Positions 35,220-42,025 of a stretch of DNA of 64,000 bases are shown piece by piece. The position numbers were made by a program, and so were the translations under genes. The stretch is taken from positions 1 through 64,000 of the forward strand of contig JACJXO010000010.1 in the NCBI GenBank assembly GCA_020636645.1, read 5' to 3'. Position 1 is the stretch's first letter. Each line of letters starts with the position of its first letter. The notes below the pieces were generated by a model, which ran no database searches, had not been told where the DNA came from, and saw only the letters and a list, made by a program, of their open reading frames with translations. The stretch is from Chitinophagales bacterium. GTDB taxonomy: Bacteria > Bacteroidota > Bacteroidia > Chitinophagales > BACL12.

Positions 35220-36245
35220 ATGCAAATACTGATACTGACACCCGGATTTCCGCAGGATGAACAGGATACCACCTGCATTCCTTTTCTGCAGGATTTTGTG
35301 TTGGGTATGTCTGAGCACCTGGGGGCGCCCCATATCAAGGTGATCAGCTTTCAGTATCCGTTCAGCGAGGCAAACTATACCTGGCATGAAGTGGAAGTTT
35401 TTTCTGCAGGAGGGCGAAACAAAAAGGGTATGCGCCGCATGTTCACCTGGCGCAGGGTGATGAAGCAGGCAGGCTTATGGATGACAGAAAATACGGTCAT
35501 CCATTCCTTCTGGCTGACCGAAGCCACACTTATAGGTCAGCAGCTTCAGGAAAAGTACGGGTGCCGGCACATTGCTACCATCATGGGTCAGGATGTGTTG
35601 CCATCTAACCGTTACCTGAAAAAACTATCGGCAGAAAAGATGTACATCGTTGCTCCGAATGAACGAACCGCTTCCTTATTGCATTCTCAGAAATTGCAGG
35701 AGTCGGCCATCATCCCCCATGCCATCATGCCGCTGATTTTTGCCAGGCAACAACGAACCACTGACCTGATCTGGGTGGGTTCTTTCATTGCGTTAAAGCA
35801 ACCGGAACAGTTTCTCCTGCTGGTGAAAGAATTGCTGTCAACAAATCCGGGCATCAGCTGCTGTATGATCGGTGAAGGCCCGCTGCTGAACAAGACAAAA
35901 CAGAGAGCTGAGAGAGAAGAGCTGCCGGTTGAAATTTGTGGAAAGCTGGAACGGCCTGAAGTATTGCAACGTATGGAAAGAAGCCGGATCCTGGTGCATA
36001 CCAGTAACTATGAAGGACATAGTACGGTTATCAGTGAAGCACTGTCTAAGGGCTGCAGGGTTGTTTGCTATGATGTGGGACATACCCATTCAGACCTGAT
36101 CCATACAGCCGGCAACCTGGAACATATGACAAGGATCGTGGGTGCACTGCTGGATACAGATATGGAATACCTCCCTGTATATCCGGATCAGATGTCTGAG
36201 ATGCTGCAGCAGTACCTTGATCTCTATTCTGGTAGAACATACTGA
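35220..36245 (+). CDS. GT4-type glycosyltransferase
   Basis: 341 aa. It has a GT-B fold with N-terminal MQILILTPGFPQDEQDTTCIPFLQDF, the linker TIMGQDVLP and the donor domain TDLIWVGSFIALKQPEQFLLLVKEL, MIGEGPL, HTSNYEGHSTVISEALSKGCRVV; the last block holds the Glu that binds the nucleotide sugar. It transfers a sugar from a nucleotide donor to an unknown acceptor. It is soluble or peripheral at the inner membrane. It follows the radical SAM gene by 32 bp and is probably co-transcribed. Confidence 0.9.
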   Translation: MQILILTPGFPQDEQDTTCIPFLQDFVLGMSEHLGAPHIKVISFQYPFSEANYTWHEVEVFSAGGRNKKGMRRMFTWRRVMKQAGLWMTENTVIHSFWLTEATLIGQQLQEKYGCRHIATIMGQDVLPSNRYLKKLSAEKMYIVAPNERTASLLHSQKLQESAIIPHAIMPLIFARQQRTTDLIWVGSFIALKQPEQFLLLVKELLSTNPGISCCMIGEGPLLNKTKQRAEREELPVEICGKLERPEVLQRMERSRILVHTSNYEGHSTVISEALSKGCRVVCYDVGHTHSDLIHTAGNLEHMTRIVGALLDTDMEYLPVYPDQMSEMLQQYLDLYSGRTY

Positions 36246-36316
36246 ACTGCCTGATCCTGTTTGGATTTTCCATTTTTTTTTTGCATCTTTCTGATACACT
36301 CAAAACCCAACCAACC

Positions 36317-37243
36317 ATGAAAAAAGTCCTTAAATGGATCGGTATCATCATACTGGTCCTGGTAGTCATTATTGTGGCGGCCATGTTCATGTTCAGAAGC
36401 AAGTACAAAAGTTTGGCCAATGAACGGTTCGAGGTCAATGTACCGGATATTGCTTTGCAGACAGATTCAGCCGGAATGGCTCGCGGTGAAATGCTGGCTA
36501 CAGCATTATGCACAGGATGCCATGGCGGAGATCTGGCCGGGAAAGATTTTTTCAATGACAAGACCATAGGTGTGGTCTATTCTGCCAATCTCACTCCCGG
36601 TGGTCCTACAGCAGCATGGAGCACAGAAGATTTTGTCAGGGCCATCAGATATGGTGTTCGACCGGATGGCAGCGGATTGTTCATCATGCCATCGCTGGAG
36701 TACAACCACATGAGTGATTATGATCTGGGTTGCCTCATAGCTTATTTGAGGTCATTGCCGGCATCTGATAATCCATCGCCGCCGGCAGAGTTCACTTTCA
36801 TGGCTCAGGTCATGGCAGGAGCAGGACTGTTCGGCGACCTGTACAGTGCTTCCGTGCTGGACCTGCAGGATGGATCAGCCAGAGAGCGACCCGAGGTGGG
36901 CGAAACACTTGCATACGGAGAATACGTCATGCTTATAAGTGGTTGCCAGTCTTGCCATGGTGAAGCATTCAACGGAGCAAAATCACCTGATCCTGTGTCT
37001 CCTCCAGGTGGGAATATCACACCTGCAGGAAATATCGGCAACTGGAACTATGACCAGTTTGCAGAAACCATGTGGACAGGAAAAACCCCGGAAGGGAAAG
37101 AGATGGATCCCAAGTTCATGCCATGGGATGGCATCAGGTTGCTGGGTGATACAGAAAAGAAGGCACTCTTTCTGTATCTGCAGAACCTGCCACCTAAGGA
37201 AGACTCGGAAGATCTGGCGAGGTGGAAAGCGAAGAATTCATGA
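36317..37243 (+). CDS. Membrane-anchored dihaem cytochrome c
   Basis: 308 aa from ATG 36317 (MKKVLKWIGI), chosen because a Lys-rich start leads straight into a single membrane helix (8-26); an ATG 36 bp upstream is less likely. Two c-type haem sites are present: CTGCH (65-69) and CQSCH (210-214), each with a distal Met-containing strand (FIMPSLEY; PKFMPWDG). The tandem-domain layout resembles cytochrome subunits of alcohol or sorbitol dehydrogenases. It transfers electrons in the periplasm; its partner is not in the window. A strong terminator at 37314-37343 ends this unit. Confidence 0.9.
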   Translation: MKKVLKWIGIIILVLVVIIVAAMFMFRSKYKSLANERFEVNVPDIALQTDSAGMARGEMLATALCTGCHGGDLAGKDFFNDKTIGVVYSANLTPGGPTAAWSTEDFVRAIRYGVRPDGSGLFIMPSLEYNHMSDYDLGCLIAYLRSLPASDNPSPPAEFTFMAQVMAGAGLFGDLYSASVLDLQDGSARERPEVGETLAYGEYVMLISGCQSCHGEAFNGAKSPDPVSPPGGNITPAGNIGNWNYDQFAETMWTGKTPEGKEMDPKFMPWDGIRLLGDTEKKALFLYLQNLPPKEDSEDLARWKAKNS

Positions 37244-37263
37244 GTTGACAGTTGGCAGCTTGA

Positions 37264-37296
37264 CCTGATGAAATCAGGACGGGCGGTTGGCAGTTA
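37264..37296. repeat. Small hairpin and GTTGGCAGTT words
   Basis: CCTGAT-GAA-ATCAGG (37264-37278) is a perfect 6-bp stem. It is flanked by GTTGACAGTTGGCAG (37244-37258) and GGTTGGCAGTT (37286-37296); the complementary words GCCAACTGCCAACC occur at 37418-37431, just before the next start. Word-like repeats of this kind are scattered in Bacteroidota intergenic DNA. Confidence 0.5.
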
Positions 37297-37313
37297 CATT
37301 GATACATATTTGT

Positions 37314-37343
37314 AAAATGAGATGGTAAACACCATCTCATTTT
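37314..37343. terminator. Strong bidirectional intrinsic terminator
   Basis: AAAATGAGATGGT (37314-37326), loop AAAC, ACCATCTCATTTT (37331-37343): a perfect 13-bp stem with A- and T-rich outer ends. It ends the cytochrome c unit, so the genes from 37443 need their own promoter. Confidence 0.8.
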
Positions 37344-37442
37344 CATTTGATGCGCCACTCAGTCAATCTGTCGTTATATTTGTTTGTCGGTTACAAATGC
37401 ATTTTCAAGGGGCCTTTGCCAACTGCCAACCACCAACTAACA

Positions 37443-38942
37443 ATGCTTCCTCGTATCATTCTTTTCAATCCCCGTGCCGCCAACCACAAGCCACGCATAC
37501 CCAATTCCATTTTGTCATTGGCGGCAACCCTGGAAGGAAGATATGACTACGTGATGGTAGATGGAAATCTGGAGGCAGAGCCGTATGAAAAAATGGAGGC
37601 GTATGTCAGGCAGGGTTATGATACCCTTGCGGTCACAGTGATGCCCGGGCCACAGCTGAAGCAGGCCATCCCTTATACGAAGAAACTCAAAGAACGATTT
37701 CCTAAACTGGTCACCATCTGGGGAGGATACTTTGCTTCCAACCAGTGGCAGGTTTGCATGGCTTCGGGATTTGTGGACTACCTGATCTATGGGCCCGGTG
37801 ATGAAGCCTTCCCTTCTCTTATCAGATTATTACATACCGGTGGCGATCTGGGTGCCATCCCCAACCTGATATGGAAACTGTATGGCATGGTGCAGAAGAA
37901 CCACAAGGATGAACTGTATGACCAGGACACCCTTCTGCGTTTGCCCTATGACACACTGAACAGGTTCTATCCGCTCGAAAAATACCTGGGCAGGACCTGG
38001 CTGGGTGAAAAGACCATTGCCTATCACAGCAGCGTAGGCTGTCCCTTCAAATGTGCTTTCTGCGGCATCGTACCGATCTACAATGCACGCTGGAAGGGAA
38101 AGAGTGCGGCAGGCATCTACCAGGATATCAAATACCTGAAAGACCAGTTTGGAGGTTCTGCCATAGAGTTTCATGACAACAACTTTTTTGTTTCAGAGAA
38201 ACGCACGGTAGAATTTTCCCGACTGATCAAAAGTGAGCAGATGATCTGGTGGGGGGAAGGACGTATTGACACCATTGATAAATACAGCGACCAGAGCCTG
38301 GCTCTTATGCGGGATGCAGGTTGCAGGATGATCTTCTTTGGGGCAGAGACAGGTAACGACGAGATACTGGCCATGATGGACAAAGGAGGCACGCAGACGG
38401 GTGACCAGATCAAACGCTTTGCAGCCAGGATGAAACGATTTGATATCATACCTGAGTATTCTTTTGTATTGGGTACTCCGGCAGCAACAGAAGCACAGGT
38501 GAACAGTCAGATCGATCAGGATATCGCCTTCATCCGGGAGATCAAAGAGATCAATCCCGATACCGAGATCATCATCTATGTGTATAGTCCGGTGCCTACT
38601 GAAGGGTCTGAATTGTTCGAAGCCTGTAAGGCGAACGGATTCCAGTTTCCTGAACAACTCGAAGACTGGATCAGTCCTGCATGGGAATCTTTCGACCTGC
38701 GTAAGAACCCGCTCACACCCTGGCTGAAGCCGTATATGATAGAACGCATCAGGAATTTTGAAACAGTGCTTAACGGGTATTCACCTACGGTATCAGACAT
38801 CAAACTGATGCCGGCCAGAAAAAGGCTGATGCGTTCTTTGAGCAGCTGGCGTTACCGGTCAGGGTTCTACCGGGCACCGCTGGAGATCAAAGCCCTGCAG
38901 AAGATCAGCCGTTACCGGCAGCCGGAAATTGAAGGATTCTGA
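37443..38942 (+). CDS. B12-binding-domain radical SAM protein B
   Basis: 499 aa from ATG 37443 (MLPRIILFNPRAANHKPRIPNS); an open extension to 37347 runs through repeat sequence and is unlikely to be translated. The cobalamin-binding-like domain has LAVTVMPGPQLKQAIPYTKKL, TIWGGYFASNQ and DYLIYGPGDEAFPSL. The iron-sulphur motif is C200-x3-C204-x2-C207 in VGCPFKCAFCGIVPIY, followed by IEFHDNNFFVS and FFGAETGNDEIL. It differs from proteins A and C in the motif surroundings and length, so it probably performs a different step. Substrate unknown. Its stop overlaps the next ATG by one base. Confidence 0.9.
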   Translation: MLPRIILFNPRAANHKPRIPNSILSLAATLEGRYDYVMVDGNLEAEPYEKMEAYVRQGYDTLAVTVMPGPQLKQAIPYTKKLKERFPKLVTIWGGYFASNQWQVCMASGFVDYLIYGPGDEAFPSLIRLLHTGGDLGAIPNLIWKLYGMVQKNHKDELYDQDTLLRLPYDTLNRFYPLEKYLGRTWLGEKTIAYHSSVGCPFKCAFCGIVPIYNARWKGKSAAGIYQDIKYLKDQFGGSAIEFHDNNFFVSEKRTVEFSRLIKSEQMIWWGEGRIDTIDKYSDQSLALMRDAGCRMIFFGAETGNDEILAMMDKGGTQTGDQIKRFAARMKRFDIIPEYSFVLGTPAATEAQVNSQIDQDIAFIREIKEINPDTEIIIYVYSPVPTEGSELFEACKANGFQFPEQLEDWISPAWESFDLRKNPLTPWLKPYMIERIRNFETVLNGYSPTVSDIKLMPARKRLMRSLSSWRYRSGFYRAPLEIKALQKISRYRQPEIEGF

Positions 38943-39625
38943 TGCGACGGATATACAAGTGGTACGCACATCATATACTGAGACCGCTGCTTGAAAGGAG
39001 GTTGCATAAAACAGTCCGGTATCAAAAATATGGCCTGGACATGCTGATCGAACCAGGCGTTTTTCATCCCGGTTTTTTCTACAGTACCGAATTTCTTTTA
39101 CAAACGGTAAGGCAACGGATAGCGCAACAGGAAACCGTGCTGGAACTTGGTTGCGGAAGCGGACTCATCAGCCTGGTACTCGCGGCCGATGGTGCGCAGG
39201 TGACCGCTGCAGACATCAATCCAGTTGCTGTGGATGCATTGCATCGCAATGCCGACCGAAATCAGATCATTCTCGAGATCATACAAAGCGATCTGTTCAG
39301 TGCACTGTCAGGCAGACGCTTTCATCATATACTCATCAATCCGCCATTCTATCCAAAGGATCCTGCAAACGATGCAGAAAGAGCATGGTTTTGCGGACAG
39401 GATTTTTCCTATTTCAAAAGACTGTTCACTGACCTGCCTTCCTATCTGCAGCAGGATGCTCAGGTGTGGATGGTATTGTCTGACGGATGTGATGTGAAAG
39501 AGATCAGTGCACTTGCGGCACAGGCGCATGCCCGTCTGGAAGAGGTAGCTACCACCGTGATCAGATGGGAACGATTGTGGGTGTTCCACATCATTTACCC
39601 GAATCTGACACAGGGAAATGTGTAA
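38942..39625 (+). CDS. HemK/TrmN6-like class I methyltransferase
   Basis: 227 aa. SAM motif VLELGCGSGLISLVLAADGAQVTAADINP and the catalytic LINPPFYP (NPPF), typical of methylases that modify planar amide or amine nitrogens (glutamine, adenine) and of some small-molecule methyltransferases. The remainder (ERAWFCGQDFSYFKRLFTDLPSYL) differs from PrmC. Co-translated with radical SAM protein B by a one-base overlap, so it probably acts in the same pathway. Confidence 0.88.
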   Translation: MRRIYKWYAHHILRPLLERRLHKTVRYQKYGLDMLIEPGVFHPGFFYSTEFLLQTVRQRIAQQETVLELGCGSGLISLVLAADGAQVTAADINPVAVDALHRNADRNQIILEIIQSDLFSALSGRRFHHILINPPFYPKDPANDAERAWFCGQDFSYFKRLFTDLPSYLQQDAQVWMVLSDGCDVKEISALAAQAHARLEEVATTVIRWERLWVFHIIYPNLTQGNV

Positions 39626-39642
39626 CAGTTAACTTCGTACGT

Positions 39643-40599
39643 ATGCATATCAGTCACCGGCATGAACATCTGCCCCGGCAATTGTCTGACATCCAGTCTG
39701 GGGTCATGTCGGCACTGGTGTATTTTGATCTGTTCAGGTATCCGCTTACTGTGCCGGAGATCATCCGTTTTTCGCCGGTAAGGATCGATCGTCTGGAGCA
39801 GGTGGAAGAGGCGTTAAGGGAGCTGGGATCTGCTCTGATCGTTTTTCGTTTCGGCGATCATTATTCGTTGGTAAATGATATTGCCCGGGTGGAGAGGCGT
39901 AAGCTGGGTAATGCCTGTGCTGAAAAGTTCTGGATGAAGGCAAGGCGTATGTCTGTTTTAATGCAGCGTTTTCCTTATGTGCGAAGTGTGAATATTTCCG
40001 GTTCCCTGTCAAAGGAGTATGCCGATGATACAACCGATATAGACTATTTCATCATCACCGCACCCGGGCGTATCTGGTTGTGCCGCACGCTGCTTGCGTT
40101 GTATAAGAAGGTCTTTCTGCTCAACAGCAGAAAATACTTCTGCATCAACTATTTCATCAGTGAAGATGATCTGTCCATTCCTGACAAGAATCTGTTCTCT
40201 GCCACAGAGATCGTTACACTGCGCAACATGAGTGGTCAGTCAATATATGCCCGCTTTCTGGAGGAGAACAGATGGGCTTTCAGCCATTTTCCCAATGCAT
40301 CTGCTGCAGATGGTATGCCTGTTCACACCCGTGGCAGACGCATGCAGAAGGCTGCAGAGAGGATCCTGGCTGGAAGATTTGGAAACCTGCTCGATGACCT
40401 GTGTTTTCGCATAACGTTTTATTACTGGAAACGAAAATTTTCCTGGATGAGGGAGGAAGAGTTTGCAGTTAATATTCGTTCGAAGCGCACGGTTAGCAAA
40501 CACCATCCGCAGGGGTTTCAGTTTCAGGTGATGGATCGTTTTGCACAAAGGTGTGCTGCACTGGAAGCACAACATGGTATAGTATTCATACATGGCTGA
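39643..40599 (+). CDS. Nucleotidyltransferase-fold protein
   Basis: 318 aa from the ATG at 39643 (MHISHRHEHLP). A winged-helix-like N-terminal part (YFDLFRYPLTVPEIIRF, ALRELGS) precedes the nucleotidyltransferase signature GSLSKEY-x5-DIDYF with Gly120, Ser121, Asp132 and Asp134, the metal-binding pair. The C-terminal part is helical with an aromatic/basic segment (FRITFYYWKRKFSWM). It may transfer a nucleotide monophosphate to a small molecule or protein; the target is unknown. Its end overlaps the start of radical SAM protein C by 8 bp. Confidence 0.8.
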   Translation: MHISHRHEHLPRQLSDIQSGVMSALVYFDLFRYPLTVPEIIRFSPVRIDRLEQVEEALRELGSALIVFRFGDHYSLVNDIARVERRKLGNACAEKFWMKARRMSVLMQRFPYVRSVNISGSLSKEYADDTTDIDYFIITAPGRIWLCRTLLALYKKVFLLNSRKYFCINYFISEDDLSIPDKNLFSATEIVTLRNMSGQSIYARFLEENRWAFSHFPNASAADGMPVHTRGRRMQKAAERILAGRFGNLLDDLCFRITFYYWKRKFSWMREEEFAVNIRSKRTVSKHHPQGFQFQVMDRFAQRCAALEAQHGIVFIHG

Positions 40600-42025
40600 T
40601 ATCCTGCTCTCCAATACCTACTTTTTGCGATTCGATCCGAAACAGGAGTCGAACATGACACCTTATCCGCCGCTGGCTACCTTATATGCAGCATCTGTAT
40701 TGCGTGATGAGGGAATGGATGTTGCCTTGTTTGATACACAGTTTGCTGAAGGTGCAGAAGATGCCTTTCCTCAGATCAAAGCACATGCAGGAAAGCTTTT
40801 TATGATCGTGGACGACGGCTTCAACTATCTGACGAAGATGTGTCTGGTCAATATGAGGGAAGCCTGTTTCACCATGATCAGATATGCCAAAGAGCAGGGC
40901 TGTACAGTGGCTGTTTCCAGCTCAGATGCAACCGATCATATGGATGCTTACCTGCAAGAAGGTGCTGATTACATCATAGTAGGAGAAGCAGAGCAAACCA
41001 TTCGTGAACTGGTTGTTTGTCTGGATGCAAAACAACCGACTGACGGTGTGAGCGGTCTGGCTTGTTCTGCCAATGGGGGAATGCACAAAACATTGCCTCG
41101 TCAGGTACTGACCCATCTGGACAGTCTTCCTCAACCTGCCTGGGATCTGATAGATATTCAAGCCTATCGCAGCAGATGGATGCAGAAGCACGGATACTTT
41201 TCACTCAATGTGGCCACCACACGCGGCTGCCCGTTTAAGTGTAACTGGTGCGCCAAACCGATCTATGGTAACAGGTATAATGCTCATAGTGCGCATTATA
41301 TCATGGATCAGATCGAGCTGCATGTGAAACAGCATGGTGCTACACATATCTGGTTCTGCGATGATATTTTCGGATTAAAACCCGGCTGGATACATGCATT
41401 CCGAGAAGAAGCTGAAAGGAGGCAGCTTGTATTCCGTTTCAAGATACAATGCCGTGCAGATCTGCTGCTCAATGAAAACAACATTGCCGATCTGGCTGCT
41501 GCAGGTTGTGATGAGATCTGGATAGGTGCAGAGAGCGGCTCTCAGATGATACTCGATGCCATGGATAAAGGCACAACCATAGAGCAGATCAGAGAAAGCA
41601 CCATGTTGATGAAAAAGCATGGTATTAAACCTTGTTTCTTTTTACAGTTTGGTTATCCGGGCGAAACCAGGAAGGAGATCAGAGAAACCATTGACCTGGT
41701 AACAGGGCTTCTGCCTTTTGATATTGGAATTTCTGTAAGCTATCCCTTGCCAGGTACGGTCTTTTATGATCGTGTTCAGGCAGGCCTGAAACAAAAGACC
41801 AACTGGACAGACAGTGATGAGCTGGCTATGATGTTTGCCGGCACATATTCTCCTGAATACTATAAGAAACTGCATCGGTATGTACACCGCCGGTTCAGAA
41901 AAGCACAGGGAGCCTGGTATCTGAAGCAGGTGTTCAAGGGTGAGCCGACCGATCTGCGCCGGATCATGTTATGGCCATACTATGCTGTCCGGGTGATGGT
42001 TGATGATCAGCTGGTAAGTGATTAG
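40592..42025 (+). CDS. B12-binding-domain radical SAM protein C
   Basis: 477 aa. Cobalamin-binding-like N-terminal domain (MTPYPPLATLYAASVL, VAVSSSDATDHMDAYLQEGADYIIVGEAEQ), then C213-x3-C217-x2-C220 in RGCPFKCNWCAKPIYGNRY, IWFCDDIFG, IGAESGSQM and LQFGYPGE. Close in layout to protein A (PPL start, RxMQKHGYF/KQRHGMN segment before the cluster motif). Substrate unknown; a carbon-centred methylation or rearrangement is the family's usual chemistry. It is the last gene of the cluster, and its stop overlaps the opposing T9SS gene by 4 bp. Confidence 0.9.
   Translation: MADILLSNTYFLRFDPKQESNMTPYPPLATLYAASVLRDEGMDVALFDTQFAEGAEDAFPQIKAHAGKLFMIVDDGFNYLTKMCLVNMREACFTMIRYAKEQGCTVAVSSSDATDHMDAYLQEGADYIIVGEAEQTIRELVVCLDAKQPTDGVSGLACSANGGMHKTLPRQVLTHLDSLPQPAWDLIDIQAYRSRWMQKHGYFSLNVATTRGCPFKCNWCAKPIYGNRYNAHSAHYIMDQIELHVKQHGATHIWFCDDIFGLKPGWIHAFREEAERRQLVFRFKIQCRADLLLNENNIADLAAAGCDEIWIGAESGSQMILDAMDKGTTIEQIRESTMLMKKHGIKPCFFLQFGYPGETRKEIRETIDLVTGLLPFDIGISVSYPLPGTVFYDRVQAGLKQKTNWTDSDELAMMFAGTYSPEYYKKLHRYVHRRFRKAQGAWYLKQVFKGEPTDLRRIMLWPYYAVRVMVDDQLVSD

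Noticed and set aside
37347..37442. Longer N-terminus for radical SAM protein B
   Set aside because: The extension is coded by the repeat words of the gap and does not resemble a protein; the ATG at 37443 begins the conserved domain.
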